Shown piece by piece: positions 8,300-17,130 of a DNA stretch of 64,000 bases; position 1 is the first letter of the stretch, and every line of letters begins with the position of its first letter. The stretch is from Owenweeksia sp. Its GTDB lineage: Bacteria > Bacteroidota > Bacteroidia > Flavobacteriales > Schleiferiaceae. The position numbers and the translations under genes were made by a program. Location: the NCBI GenBank assembly GCA_002695025.1, contig NZNV01000023.1:124001-188000 (forward strand), given 5' to 3'. The notes under the pieces were generated by a model that was not told the origin of the DNA, did no database searches, and saw only the letters and a program-made list of their open reading frames with translations.

Positions 8300-9886
8300 G
8301 GGCTGCCAGGCGTAGTCTTTATTCAGTTGCTCTAAGGCCTCGTGTATCATAGGGTCTTCCGCAAAATACACTTCTATATAACTGGAATTACCAAAGATGT
8401 TGGACGCGATAGTGGCTTTGATCCGGGTGATAAGCACCTGTCGGGAAGCGTCCCCTAAACGTTCCTTCACATCGATGCGATCGCCAAAGAAAAAATCCAT
8501 AACGGTATCGTTCACTACAAAGCTTTCCTTAAACTGTTGCAGGGACATTCCTGAAAACCGCTTGCGGTGCTGATCCACGTACATAAATGCCTTATCATCC
8601 AGGTTGGTCATCAGAGAAACATGATAGATCAATGCCGCTGACCGGGAGGTATCAAAAGGCACTTCCACATCCGGGGTTATACCCCCTCCTCCATAAACCG
8701 TACGACCCGCTGGGGTCCGGTATGCACTATGCGCCACAGAACTGGAGTCCTGCGTGGGCAGATCACCACTATACCCATTACGCTTCAGGAAACCCTCGTC
8801 ATAATCTCCGTATGGTTTCTGAATACTTCGTCCTGTAGGTGTGTAGTAGCGCTGGGTAGTAAGTCGCATACGGCTGCCATCACTCAGGCGGATCTCTTCT
8901 TGTACCAAACCCTTTCCAAAGGACCTGCGTCCCACCAACACTCCCCGGTCATTATCCTGTACCGCCCCAGCTACTATCTCACTGGCGGAAGCTGATCCTT
9001 CGTTGATCAGCACCACGAGCTTGCCTTTTTCAAAAAGACCTTTATCCGTGGCGTAGATCTCATTTTTCTGACCTTCCCGGTCACGGGTAAACACAATCAT
9101 ATCTCCTTCGGCAAGGAACTGGTCCGCCACATCCCGGGCCGCCCCGAGTAAGCCTCCCGGGTTATCCCGCAGATCCAGGATCATCTGATCTGCACCTTTC
9201 TTTTGGATCTGCTTTATGGCAGCCTTCAGTTCCTTTACACTGGTTTCGGAAAAGCGGGTAAGGCGGATGTAGCCGGTCCTTTCATTAGCCATAAAAGCCG
9301 CCTGCACACTCCTGAGCGGCACCTCGCCTCTTTTAACGGTCTTGCTGAGGCTTTTTTGTGAGGCAGGAATGTAAAGATCCAGCTTAACCTTACTGCCCGA
9401 CTTTCCCTTAAGCGTACTGATCACCCGGTTGTTATCCACACCTTCCCCAAACAAGGCCTCTCCGTTCGCATATAAAATACGGCTTCCAGCCTTGATCCCG
9501 GCTTTATCGGAAGGACCATCATCAATCACGTTTACTACGGTAAGAGTATCCCTGAATATCCGGAATTCAATGCCTATGCCTTCAAAACTTCCACGGATAC
9601 TTTCTTCATTGGCCGCCACTTCATCAATGGGTATATAGGTGGAATGGGGATCCAACCTGCGCAAAAGGTCAGTAATGGTAATATCCAGCAAGCTGTCGGT
9701 ATTCACATTATCCACATACTCAAAGTCGATGTAATCGATGATCTGCCGGATCTTCTGTTGCCGCTGGTCCTCCTGGGATGGCGTCAGGCTGAATTTACGG
9801 GAAGGATAATTAAGGAACATCCCTATAAGCAGGCCAAAAACCACAGCCAGGCCAAGTAAAATGGGTATTAAAAGTTTATTCTTCAC
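8297..9886 (-). CDS. ctpA: S41 family carboxy-terminal processing protease
   Basis: 529-residue Ctp/Prc-type serine protease, anchored by an N-terminal membrane helix (residues 4-25) with its body in the periplasm. Order of parts: anchor, a helical region containing LDPHSTYIP (~79-87), a PDZ domain (~100-165), and the S41 catalytic core. The GSASASE motif (297-303) holds the likely nucleophile Ser300, and FGKG holds Lys325, matching the Ser/Lys dyad spacing of CtpB. The family trims C-terminal tails of envelope proteins and acts in envelope quality control. Its start overlaps the end of the upstream deaminase gene by 11 nt, indicating one transcript. Confidence 0.93.
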   Translation of the reverse strand: MKNKLLIPILLGLAVVFGLLIGMFLNYPSRKFSLTPSQEDQRQQKIRQIIDYIDFEYVDNVNTDSLLDITITDLLRRLDPHSTYIPIDEVAANEESIRGSFEGIGIEFRIFRDTLTVVNVIDDGPSDKAGIKAGSRILYANGEALFGEGVDNNRVISTLKGKSGSKVKLDLYIPASQKSLSKTVKRGEVPLRSVQAAFMANERTGYIRLTRFSETSVKELKAAIKQIQKKGADQMILDLRDNPGGLLGAARDVADQFLAEGDMIVFTRDREGQKNEIYATDKGLFEKGKLVVLINEGSASASEIVAGAVQDNDRGVLVGRRSFGKGLVQEEIRLSDGSRMRLTTQRYYTPTGRSIQKPYGDYDEGFLKRNGYSGDLPTQDSSSVAHSAYRTPAGRTVYGGGGITPDVEVPFDTSRSAALIYHVSLMTNLDDKAFMYVDQHRKRFSGMSLQQFKESFVVNDTVMDFFFGDRIDVKERLGDASRQVLITRIKATIASNIFGNSSYIEVYFAEDPMIHEALEQLNKDYAWQP

Positions 9887-10310
9887 TATCTAAATCAGTA
9901 ATCTGCACAATTTCAACGCCCGCTTTTTCCAGGAACCGCAGGCCGCTGTCGTCCTTATAACCCTGAATATATACTAAACGTTTTATACCTGCCTGGTGGA
10001 TCAGTTTGCTGCAATCCTTGCAAGGCGACATAGTCAGGTACAAGGTAGCACCTTTGCAACTATGCGTGCTTCCTGCTACTTTTAAAATAGCATTGGCCTC
10101 GGCATGGAGAACGTACCACTTGGTATAGCCTTCGTCATCTTCGCATACATTTTCAAAGCCACTGGGGGTGCCATTGTAGCCATCTGAAATAATCATGCGA
10201 TCCTTTACAATGAGGGAGCCCACCTGCCTGCGTTGGCAGTAGGATAACCGGGCCCATTCCCGCGCCATCCTAAGATAGGCCACATCGTACTTTCGTTGTT
10301 TTGCGTTCAT
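9876..10310 (-). CDS. dCMP deaminase family protein
   Basis: 144-residue zinc-dependent cytidine/deoxycytidylate deaminase fold. The metal site is complete: HAEANAILK supplies the His ligand and catalytic Glu, and MSPCKDCSK supplies the two Cys ligands. The length and the N-terminal part (REWARLSYCQRRQVGSLIV) fit the ComEB/dCMP deaminase group, which makes dUMP for thymidylate synthesis. It is first gene of a two-gene unit with ctpA. The pairing has no obvious biochemical logic and is probably a shared promoter only. Confidence 0.92.
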   Translation of the reverse strand: MNAKQRKYDVAYLRMAREWARLSYCQRRQVGSLIVKDRMIISDGYNGTPSGFENVCEDDEGYTKWYVLHAEANAILKVAGSTHSCKGATLYLTMSPCKDCSKLIHQAGIKRLVYIQGYKDDSGLRFLEKAGVEIVQITDLDSEE

Positions 10311-10401
10311 AGGAATGGCAAAGATGCTGAGTATTTTGCAAACATGAGTACCTCTTCAAAGATGATGCCTTAGCCTGGAATAAATCAACTGGAAGGGTAG
10401 C

Positions 10402-10438
10402 AAAAAGAAAAAACCTCAGCCGTTAAAGCTGAGGTTCC
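10402..10438 (-). terminator. Rho-independent terminator of the tRNA-Leu transcript
   Basis: 9-bp perfect stem AACCTCAGC/GCTGAGGTT with a 7-nt loop. On the minus strand it is followed by an almost pure T run. It lies a few bases 3' of the tRNA. Confidence 0.88.
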
Positions 10439-10443
10439 TTTTG

Positions 10444-10525
10444 TACCCAGGGCCGGGCTCGAACCGGCACATCCGAAGATATTGGTGTTTGAGACCAACG
10501 CGTCTACCAATTCCGCCACCTGGGC
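10444..10525 (-). tRNA. tRNA-Leu (anticodon CAA)
   Basis: 82-nt class II tRNA read from the minus strand. The 7-bp acceptor stem starts GCCCAGG and pairs with CCTGGGT (first pair G-U), with A as discriminator. The D arm contains TTGGTAGA, and the anticodon stem TTGGT/ACCAA holds loop CTCAAAC, giving anticodon CAA for codon UUG. A short variable arm follows, then a T arm with GGTTCGAGCC. The 3' CCA is not encoded. Reading by eye gives all the expected tRNA-Leu features. Confidence 0.95.
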
Positions 10526-10600
10526 TACTTTGGTTATTTGTTTTAAAAGTGGAAGCTTACAATTAAGGTAAACTTTGTTGTCCAAATTCGAAACGGTCGG

Positions 10601-10633
10601 CAAAATTAGGTAATACCCGGCTATTAATCCAAA
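10601..10633 (-). promoter_or_regulatory. Promoter of the tRNA-Leu gene
   Basis: On the minus strand TTTG (10633-10630), 21 nt, then TAATTTTG (10608-10601): a full match to the Bacteroidota -33/-7 consensus. Transcription should start about 70 nt before the mature tRNA. Confidence 0.72.
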
Positions 10634-10674
10634 ACTTAAGCCTCTATTTTTAATATAGAAAGGTGAATTTTTTC

Positions 10675-10703
10675 TTTGTTTCGCGAATAATTAATTACAT
10701 TTG
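10675..10703 (+). promoter_or_regulatory. Promoter of prs
   Basis: TTTG (10675-10678), a 17-nt spacer and TACATTTG (10696-10703) match the Bacteroidota consensus in sequence and spacing. The leader to prs is about 45 nt. Confidence 0.75.
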
Positions 10704-10754
10704 CAGCCCTTTTTTGAGGGCATTTAAAACAATCAATACCAAAGGATTAAGCAA

Positions 10755-11687
10755 GTGGTGCCAAGTGCCAAAATATTCGCATGCCGATCTTCAGTTGACC
10801 TGGCCGCTAAAATCGCCAAGGCTTACGGCCAACCCGTAGGCAAGGTAGAGATTACCGAGTTTAGTGATGGTGAATTCCAGCCTTCCTTTGAAGAGACGGT
10901 TCGCGGGGGACGTGTGTTCCTTATTGGTTCTACCATGCCGCCCACAGAAAACCTTATGGAGATGTTGATGATGTGTGATGCGGCCAAGCGCGCATCTGCC
11001 AAGCACATCACTGCTATAATGCCCTACTTTGGATGGGCCCGCCAGGACCGCAAGGATAAGCCACGGGTTCCCATAGGAGCCAAAATGGTGGCCAACCTTT
11101 TAACCGCTGCCGGGGCTACCCGTATCATGACCATGGACCTGCACGCAGACCAAATTCAGGGATTTTTTGAAGTGCCCGTAGATCATGTATTTGCATCTGC
11201 CCTTTTTATTCCGCACATCAAAAAACTGAAGATCCAGGACCTGACGATTGCGTCACCGGATATGGGTGGTTCCAAACGTGCTAACAATTATGCCAAATGG
11301 CTGGAAAGCGAGGTGGTGATTTGTTATAAGCAACGTAAAAAAGCCAATATTATCGACAAGATGACCGTGATCGGTAATGTGAAAGGCCGCAACGTGATCC
11401 TGATTGACGATATGATTGATACGGCCGGAACCCTTACCAAAGCGGCTGACATGCTCAAGGATAAAGGCGCCATAAGTGTACGGGCCTACTGTACCCACGG
11501 TGTTTTGTCAGGAAAGGCCCTGGAACGTATTGAAAATTCACAATTGACCGAGCTGGTAATAACGGATACTATACCGCATGCCAGCCTGCCCGATAAAATA
11601 AAAGTAATATCAGTAGCCGAGCTGTTTGCTGACGTGATGAAAAAGGTTCATCACCACCAGTCCATCAGTTCGCATTTTTTAGAGTAA
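10755..11687 (+). CDS. prs: Ribose-phosphate pyrophosphokinase (PRPP synthetase)
   Basis: 310-residue class I PRPP synthetase: ribose-5-phosphate + ATP gives PRPP + AMP, feeding nucleotide, NAD and amino-acid synthesis. Seen: the N-terminal FACRSSVDLA, the DGEFQPSFEETVRG segment, the DLHADQIQGFF metal/ATP segment, and the C-terminal PRPP loop VILIDDMIDTAGTL. There is no ATG near the start; two consecutive GTG codons begin the gene, and no extension upstream is better. It is followed 20 nt later by rplY, forming a prs-rplY-pth unit that is a frequent arrangement in bacteria. Confidence 0.96.
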   Translation: MVPSAKIFACRSSVDLAAKIAKAYGQPVGKVEITEFSDGEFQPSFEETVRGGRVFLIGSTMPPTENLMEMLMMCDAAKRASAKHITAIMPYFGWARQDRKDKPRVPIGAKMVANLLTAAGATRIMTMDLHADQIQGFFEVPVDHVFASALFIPHIKKLKIQDLTIASPDMGGSKRANNYAKWLESEVVICYKQRKKANIIDKMTVIGNVKGRNVILIDDMIDTAGTLTKAADMLKDKGAISVRAYCTHGVLSGKALERIENSQLTELVITDTIPHASLPDKIKVISVAELFADVMKKVHHHQSISSHFLE

Positions 11688-11707
11688 TAAATAAACCCAC
11701 ATTTACA

Positions 11708-12364
11708 ATGAAAGTCGTAACCATAGAAGGGACTAAGCGTGAGGAACTGGGATCCAAATCAGCGAAACAGCTTCGCAGAGAGGGTAATGTACCCTGTGTG
11801 ATATATGGTGGTAAGGAAAACATCCACTTCTTTACTCCTGAAACATCCTTTAAGGACCTGTTGTACACTGCAGAGGCACATACTGTAGAGATCAAGCTGA
11901 ACGATGGCAGTACTAAGGCTGTTATCCGTGACGTACAATATCACCCCGTAACTGATGAAGTGGAACACGTGGACTTTTACCAGTTCCAGCCAGGTGTACC
12001 GGTAACTATTGAGGTACCCATCAACCTTATTGGTAATGCCCGTGGTGTTCGTAACGGTGGTCGTCTTAAAGTAAACCTGCGTAAGCTTCGTGTAAAGGCT
12101 ACTGAAGAAAACCTTCCCGGAAAGCTGGATATCAATATTGAAAAACTCCGTATTGGTCAGGCTATTCGTGTGAATGAGGTAAACGCAGAAGGTTTTGAGA
12201 TTGACCACGAACCTCACCGTGTGATCCTTACCATCCAAACTGCCCGTAATGCTGTTGAAGACCTCGAAGACGATGAGGACGAAGAAGGAGCTGAAGGCGA
12301 AGAGGGAGCTACTGAAGGAGCTGCCGCTGAAGGTGGAGAGGAAACCACAACTGCTGAAGCTTAA
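11708..12364 (+). CDS. rplY: 50S ribosomal protein L25 / general stress protein Ctc
   Basis: 218-residue two-domain L25 (TL5/CTC type): an N-terminal 5S rRNA-binding domain (~1-92, with [16 protein letters not shown] and PCVIYGG) and a C-terminal beta domain (~93-185). After about residue 187 it carries a low-complexity tail rich in Glu, Asp, Ala, Gly and Thr, which is common in the long bacterial forms. It binds 5S rRNA in the large subunit. It sits between prs and pth, 11 nt before the latter. Confidence 0.95.
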   Translation: MKVVTIEGTKREELGSKSAKQLRREGNVPCVIYGGKENIHFFTPETSFKDLLYTAEAHTVEIKLNDGSTKAVIRDVQYHPVTDEVEHVDFYQFQPGVPVTIEVPINLIGNARGVRNGGRLKVNLRKLRVKATEENLPGKLDINIEKLRIGQAIRVNEVNAEGFEIDHEPHRVILTIQTARNAVEDLEDDEDEEGAEGEEGATEGAAAEGGEETTTAEA

Positions 12365-12375
12365 ATTTAAACGCT

Positions 12376-12942
12376 TTGAAGAAATACCTGATCGTTGGCT
12401 TAGGCAATATCGGGGCAGAGTATTCAGAAACGCGTCATAATATCGGATTCAAAATATTGGATGCCCTTGCTGGGGCGTCCAATATTTTTTTTGCGTCCGA
12501 TCGTTATGCAGACCACGCTTCCTATAGTCTCAAAGGCCGCCAGATACACCTTATTAAACCCACCACGTATATGAACCTCAGTGGGAAGGCGGTTAATTAC
12601 TGGCTACAACAAGAAAAGATCCCCCTCAACAATCTCCTGGTTGTGGTGGATGAGATCGCTCTCCCCTTTGGTGCGCTTCGCATTAAAACAAAGGGTAGTG
12701 ACGGTGGTCATAACGGGTTAAAGAACATCAATCAAATACTGGGTCGCCAGGATTACGCACGCCTGCGCTTTGGTGTGGGAAATGATTATCCTCGCGGCAA
12801 GCAGGTGGAATACGTACTTGGCGAATGGGACCCTGAACAAAAGGAAGGTCTTAAATCCCGCATACAATTGTCTATAGAAGCCATTGAGAGCTTTGTGCTG
12901 GCCGGGCCACAATTGACCATGACCCAATTCAACGGGAAATAA
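12376..12942 (+). CDS. pth: Peptidyl-tRNA hydrolase
   Basis: 188-residue Pth, which releases peptides from prematurely dropped peptidyl-tRNA. The catalytic His is in TRHNIGF; the substrate-binding Asn residues are in MNLSG and GGHNGLKNI; the RLRFGVG strand is also present. A TTG codon is the start: it gives the canonical opening [10 protein letters not shown], and no ATG exists between it and the rplY stop. It is last gene of the prs-rplY-pth unit and is followed by a terminator. Confidence 0.95.
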   Translation: MKKYLIVGLGNIGAEYSETRHNIGFKILDALAGASNIFFASDRYADHASYSLKGRQIHLIKPTTYMNLSGKAVNYWLQQEKIPLNNLLVVVDEIALPFGALRIKTKGSDGGHNGLKNINQILGRQDYARLRFGVGNDYPRGKQVEYVLGEWDPEQKEGLKSRIQLSIEAIESFVLAGPQLTMTQFNGK

Positions 12943-12966
12943 AAAAGCCCCCTTCCGGAGGCTTTC
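12941..12966. terminator. Terminator between convergent pth and glmS
   Basis: Stem AAGCC/GGCTT, one C-A mismatch, then CC/GG with loop TTCC. A-run to the left; only a short T run to the right, so it is better for the minus-strand (glmS) transcript than for pth. Confidence 0.7.
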
Positions 12967-12989
12967 ATTAGCATTAATCTATAAATCTT

Positions 12990-14834
12990 TTATTCCACGG
13001 TAACCGACTTCGCCAGGTTACGGGGCTGGTCTACATTACACCCTCTCATAACCGCAATGTGGTAGGATAATAATTGCAGGGGTATGGTAGTGATCAAGGG
13101 CGAAAATACTTCCAACGTATCTTCCACCTCAATCACGTGGTCTGCCAATTGCGCAATTTCGGAATCTCCGTTACTTACCACGGCTATTACCTTTCCATTA
13201 CGGGCTTTTACCTCCTGGATGTTACTTACGATCTTTTCATACTGTCCGCTCTTGGGAGCAATCACCACCACCGGCATATTCTCATCGATAAGCGCAATGG
13301 GGCCGTGTTTCATCTCTGCTGCCGGATATCCTTCAGCATGGATGTAGCTGATCTCCTTGAGCTTCAAGGCACCTTCCAGGGCTACCGGGAAATTATAACC
13401 ACGCCCCAGATATAGGAAGTTATGGGCGTTTTTATACAGTTCGGAAATGTAACGTGTTTGCGCATCGCTCTCCAACATCTTCTCAATCTTGGCCGGGATG
13501 GCATCCAGTTCACTGAGGTACTGCCTGAACTGCGTTTTACTTAAAAGTCCTTTATTGTTGGCAATATCCAGGGCGATGAGGGATAATACGGCCACCTGAG
13601 CCGTAAAAGCCTTGGTAGAGGCTACCCCTATTTCCGGACCAGCATGGGTATAGGCTCCGGCATGCGTTTCACGAGCAATAGAAGAACCTACCACATTGCA
13701 GATGCCAAAAATGGTAGCTCCCTTTTCCTTGGCCAGCTTCAGGGCGGCCAGGGTATCTGCTGTTTCACCGGATTGACTGATGGCAATCACCACGTCCTTC
13801 TCCGTAATAATGGGGTTGCGGTAACGGAACTCCGAAGCATACTCCACCTCAACCGGCACGCGTGCCAGGTCTTCAAAAATATATTCAGCTACCAGCCCGG
13901 CATGCCAGGAGGTACCACATCCGATGATAATAAAACGATCTGCATTGAGGAGCTTGTCATGGTAATCAAACACCCCGCTCATCTTGATCATGCCTTTATC
14001 CGCCAACAAACGGCCACGCAAGGTATCCTGTATGGACTTGGATTGTTCGTAGATCTCTTTGAGCATGAAGTGGGGATACCCGCCCTTTTCAATGGATTCA
14101 AGATCCATTTTGAGCTGGTGTACATAAGGATCAATGGGCTTATTACTTTTAATGGAACGCACCTTGAGTTCTTTGCCTTTCTGTACTACCGCCATTTCAT
14201 CATCCTCAAGGTAAACCGCCTTTTTGGTATATTCCAAAAACGGAGTGGCATCACTGGCAATGAAGAATTCATCCTCACCGATACCCACCACCAATGGACT
14301 ACCTTTTTTGGCTACCACGATCTGATCCGGATTCTTAACACTGAATACCGCTATGGCATAGGCTCCGATAACCTGGTTTAAAGCCGCGCGAACCGCCTTT
14401 TCCAGGCTTATATTCTCAGCATCCTTAATGTCCTCGATCAGGTTTACCAACACCTCGGTATCGGTTTCACTGCGGAACGAGCATCCACGTGCAATCAGAG
14501 CTTCCTTTATAGAAGCGTAGTTCTCGATGATGCCGTTATGGATAAGTACCAGGTCACCGGAACTGGATTTATGGGGATGCGCATTCAGATCATTGGGTAC
14601 TCCGTGAGTAGCCCATCTGGTATGGCCTATACCCATAGTTCCTTCTCCAAAACCGCTGGCCATTTTATTTTCCAGATCGGACACCTTCCCTTTGCATTTG
14701 GCCAGTTTAAGACCGGAACCATTGAGAATGGCAATACCGGCACTATCATAGCCACGGTATTCCAGGCGTTTAAGGCCATTGATTATGACGGGAACCGCAT
14801 TGCGTTCTCCCAGGTAGCCTACTATTCCACACAT
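12990..14834 (-). CDS. glmS: Glutamine--fructose-6-phosphate aminotransferase (isomerizing)
   Basis: 614-residue GlmS, making glucosamine-6-phosphate for peptidoglycan and LPS. It begins MCGIVGYLG, so Cys2 is the N-terminal nucleophile of the class II glutaminase domain (~1-220). GHTRWATHG and the HNGIIENY loop are present. Two SIS sugar-isomerase domains follow (~290-600), with IGCGTSWHAGL, SQSGETADT and the C-terminal PRNLAKSVTVE. It is last gene of a minus-strand unit whose first gene is the short glycogen synthase. No glmS ribozyme was seen upstream; only 4 nt separate it from the DUF4270 gene. Confidence 0.97.
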   Translation of the reverse strand: MCGIVGYLGERNAVPVIINGLKRLEYRGYDSAGIAILNGSGLKLAKCKGKVSDLENKMASGFGEGTMGIGHTRWATHGVPNDLNAHPHKSSSGDLVLIHNGIIENYASIKEALIARGCSFRSETDTEVLVNLIEDIKDAENISLEKAVRAALNQVIGAYAIAVFSVKNPDQIVVAKKGSPLVVGIGEDEFFIASDATPFLEYTKKAVYLEDDEMAVVQKGKELKVRSIKSNKPIDPYVHQLKMDLESIEKGGYPHFMLKEIYEQSKSIQDTLRGRLLADKGMIKMSGVFDYHDKLLNADRFIIIGCGTSWHAGLVAEYIFEDLARVPVEVEYASEFRYRNPIITEKDVVIAISQSGETADTLAALKLAKEKGATIFGICNVVGSSIARETHAGAYTHAGPEIGVASTKAFTAQVAVLSLIALDIANNKGLLSKTQFRQYLSELDAIPAKIEKMLESDAQTRYISELYKNAHNFLYLGRGYNFPVALEGALKLKEISYIHAEGYPAAEMKHGPIALIDENMPVVVIAPKSGQYEKIVSNIQEVKARNGKVIAVVSNGDSEIAQLADHVIEVEDTLEVFSPLITTIPLQLLSYHIAVMRGCNVDQPRNLAKSVTVE

Positions 14835-14838
14835 AGGA

Positions 14839-16170
14839 TTATAACTTTGTATAATATACGATAAGGCGAACAGGATCTACGGGGTCATTGCCGCCTTTTA
14901 AAATTGTTTGATTTGCCGTGGTCCCCCGGTTGAGGGGAACAACGGCTAAATTAGAACTTTTCCCCTTGTTGATAGCATCAAAAAGGTGTTGGGTAACTTC
15001 AAATACATATTTGTTACTACGCAGTTCACCTACCCTTAACTTTCCGTCTCCCCCAGCCTGCCCGAAGATAAAATCATCGATCAGAGAGCCGGGCCCATCG
15101 GAAGTCATCTTACGCAATTGCAGGTTACCGGAAGGTGCCGGGCCAGATGAAACGCCACGCTGAATAGGTATTTCAATGAATGCCCGGTTGATAACAATGT
15201 CATCCTGTGAATTAAGATCTTCAAAATCCGGAAATTTCAAAACGGTAGCAACTCCGCCCATGCTTTGCACATACGTGGTCATTTCACCGTTTACAGAATC
15301 CTGGGAGGCTAGGTTGAAAACAGTGGGATAGGAAGAATAATTCTGGGAAAAAATGCTGAAGCTCATCGGTACCGTGGAACGGTCCTGTGCAAAATTGAGA
15401 GCAATACGGTCGTCACCGGAATCATTACTGTAATAGATCAGAAGCTTAGAGTTAACGCTATTGAGATTAAAATACAGGATAGATCCATCTTCTGAAGCGG
15501 CTTTAACATGAATGCCCTTAAAGTATTGTACAAAATCCTCGTTGGTGGCCAGTGAAGGAAAAGCACCGTTACCCACATCAGCAAACTTTTGCTGGAAGTA
15601 GGCCTTATCCATATCCAGAACAAGGGTGGGAGTAATCTCCACAGTATCATCTACGGTTATGGCACTGTTGGGACGAGGCATAAAATTGAGCTTCTCCCCT
15701 ATCTTAAGTCCGTCTACCGGCTTAAAGCTTGAATAATATGAAGTATCACGGTCCAGATCCTGCGCCAGCTCATATACTTCCAGGCTCATAGATCGCGTGG
15801 TATCTCCGTAGGAACCACTGAAATTGAGGTATAATTTTACGGAGTCCACCACCGGGTTGCTACCAAAATCAGGGTTTACCTGGTTCAGGATCATCTGGCT
15901 CACAAAACCGGCTTCGGCACGGCCAAAATCAGCATCAATGCGGGCACCCGCCAGGCGTGAACCTGTGTAACCTCCTATCTGCCTCTGACTATCATAATTT
16001 ACGGCCACCAAAACACTGTCCACACTTTGTGTAAACGAAAGCACCGAAAGGGAAGTGTCAATCAGGTTATCCGGAAGGCCTCCAATTACCTGGTCCAGGC
16101 CAATTTCACCGTTGTCCTTTTCGCAGGCTATAAAAAGAAAAGGAGCCATTAAAATAATGGCTCTCTTCAT
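14839..16170 (-). CDS. DUF4270 family lipoprotein
   Basis: 443-residue putative outer-membrane lipoprotein of the Bacteroidota-specific DUF4270 family. The ATG chosen gives a compact lipoprotein signal, MKRAIILMAPFLFIAC (Cys16); an in-frame ATG nine codons upstream is possible but adds a non-signal stretch. The rest is beta-rich, with family phrases such as RAFIEIPIQ and RLIVYY near the C-terminus. Function is unknown. The position between the GT5-like gene and glmS is conserved in many members of the phylum, which hints at an envelope glycan link (inference). Confidence 0.85.
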   Translation of the reverse strand: MKRAIILMAPFLFIACEKDNGEIGLDQVIGGLPDNLIDTSLSVLSFTQSVDSVLVAVNYDSQRQIGGYTGSRLAGARIDADFGRAEAGFVSQMILNQVNPDFGSNPVVDSVKLYLNFSGSYGDTTRSMSLEVYELAQDLDRDTSYYSSFKPVDGLKIGEKLNFMPRPNSAITVDDTVEITPTLVLDMDKAYFQQKFADVGNGAFPSLATNEDFVQYFKGIHVKAASEDGSILYFNLNSVNSKLLIYYSNDSGDDRIALNFAQDRSTVPMSFSIFSQNYSSYPTVFNLASQDSVNGEMTTYVQSMGGVATVLKFPDFEDLNSQDDIVINRAFIEIPIQRGVSSGPAPSGNLQLRKMTSDGPGSLIDDFIFGQAGGDGKLRVGELRSNKYVFEVTQHLFDAINKGKSSNLAVVPLNRGTTANQTILKGGNDPVDPVRLIVYYTKL

Positions 16171-16211
16171 TAAAAAGTTTGCTTTCAATATTCTCATATA
16201 AAGTATTAGGC

Positions 16212-17030
16212 TTACGCCACTGACTCTTCAACAGCAATCTGCTCGTAGAGCTCACCCACTTTTACCGCGGGGTTTTCATCCTGGCTGATGTCTATGGTAT
16301 TACTAACGTTGGCAAAGGCAAAATCTTTTGTTTCCGTATTAGCACCTTCACTGGCAATAACGGCACCATCACTGTAGCTTAATGCTGCACGGTTGAGGCT
16401 CTCTACCGAAGCATTTTCGTAACGGGCCAGATCTTCGCCATCAATACCATCAAACTTAAGGTTATCCGTAAGGGTGGCAGGTACTTCCTGATCCTTATCC
16501 GTATATACGGAGTACACGATCTTGCTATCCGCAAACATAGGATCATCATAGTGGAACTTGCGGAGGTATAGTGGCATAAAACTCGCCAACCAGCCATGGC
16601 AGTGAATAATATCAGGAGCCCAGCCCAGTTTTTTAACGGTTTCTATCACTCCACGGCAAAAGAAGATGGCACGCTGGTCATTGTCTTCAAAGAAGCGGGT
16701 GCCTTCATCGTAAAAAGTAGCCTTACGCTTAAAATACTCTTCATTATCAATAAAATATACCTGCATACGGGCAGAAGGAACCGAAGCCACTTTAATAATA
16801 AGAGGCTGGTCCATATCATTTACAATAATATTGATACCGCTGAGGCGTATTACCTCGTGCAATTGATGCCGTCTTTCATTTATAAGGCCGTATCGTGGCA
16901 TAAAAACACGTACTTCGTGGCCCATTTCATTCATCTTTTTAGGGAGGTCCAGGGAGGCTTTGGAAATTTCATTTTCGGGTAAATAAGGGTGAATCTCCTG
17001 ACTCACATAGAGTATCCTTTTTGAATCCAT
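16212..17030 (-). CDS. Glycogen/starch synthase N-terminal domain protein (GT5-like, single domain)
   Basis: 272-residue protein aligned by eye with the N-terminal Rossmann half of GT5 glycogen synthases: RILYVSQEIHPYLPENEISK at the start, then SLDLPKKMNEMGHEVRVFMPRY and the PDIIHCHGW motif near residue 140. The C-terminal half carrying the ADP-glucose-binding catalytic residues is absent and no continuation exists downstream, so full synthase activity is doubtful. The start was set at the ATG before DSKRILYVSQE, not 18 codons upstream. Lys15 of full synthases (KxGGL) is replaced by EISKASL. It is first gene of the unit leading to glmS, and divergent from panC. Confidence 0.85.
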   Translation of the reverse strand: MDSKRILYVSQEIHPYLPENEISKASLDLPKKMNEMGHEVRVFMPRYGLINERRHQLHEVIRLSGINIIVNDMDQPLIIKVASVPSARMQVYFIDNEEYFKRKATFYDEGTRFFEDNDQRAIFFCRGVIETVKKLGWAPDIIHCHGWLASFMPLYLRKFHYDDPMFADSKIVYSVYTDKDQEVPATLTDNLKFDGIDGEDLARYENASVESLNRAALSYSDGAVIASEGANTETKDFAFANVSNTIDISQDENPAVKVGELYEQIAVEESVA

Positions 17031-17061
17031 CAGAACATTTTTACTTTCTACAAAAGAGCAG

Positions 17062-17092
17062 CAAAAATACTCTTTTTTTAACAAAGTTTCAA
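17062..17092 (-). promoter_or_regulatory. Promoter of the GT5-like/DUF4270/glmS unit
   Basis: Minus-strand TTG (17092-17090), 20-nt spacer, TATTTTTG (17069-17062). It matches the -33/-7 consensus and gives a leader of about 25 nt. Confidence 0.7.
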
Positions 17093-17102
17093 CATATAGT
17101 CA

Positions 17103-17110
17103 TAGCTTTG
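17103..17110 (+). promoter_or_regulatory. TAGCTTTG -7 box upstream of panC
   Basis: Perfect TAnnTTTG, 20 nt before the panC ATG, facing away from the glmS-unit promoter. No convincing -33 TTG at the right distance. Confidence 0.5.
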
Positions 17111-17130
17111 GCCGCCAGAAAGGCCTTATA

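Noticed and set aside
10385-10603. 72-residue minus-strand reading frame across the tRNA-Leu
   Set aside because: It is the familiar false protein produced by translating a tRNA gene (contains VAELVDALVSN and SSPALG). The tRNA and its terminator explain the sequence.
13644-14381. 245-residue plus-strand frame opposite glmS
   Set aside because: Antisense shadow of a certain gene; low-quality protein composition and no family resemblance.
14835-14838. glmS ribozyme upstream of glmS
   Set aside because: Only 4 nt separate glmS from the DUF4270 stop codon; there is no room and the ribozyme is mainly known from Gram-positive bacteria.
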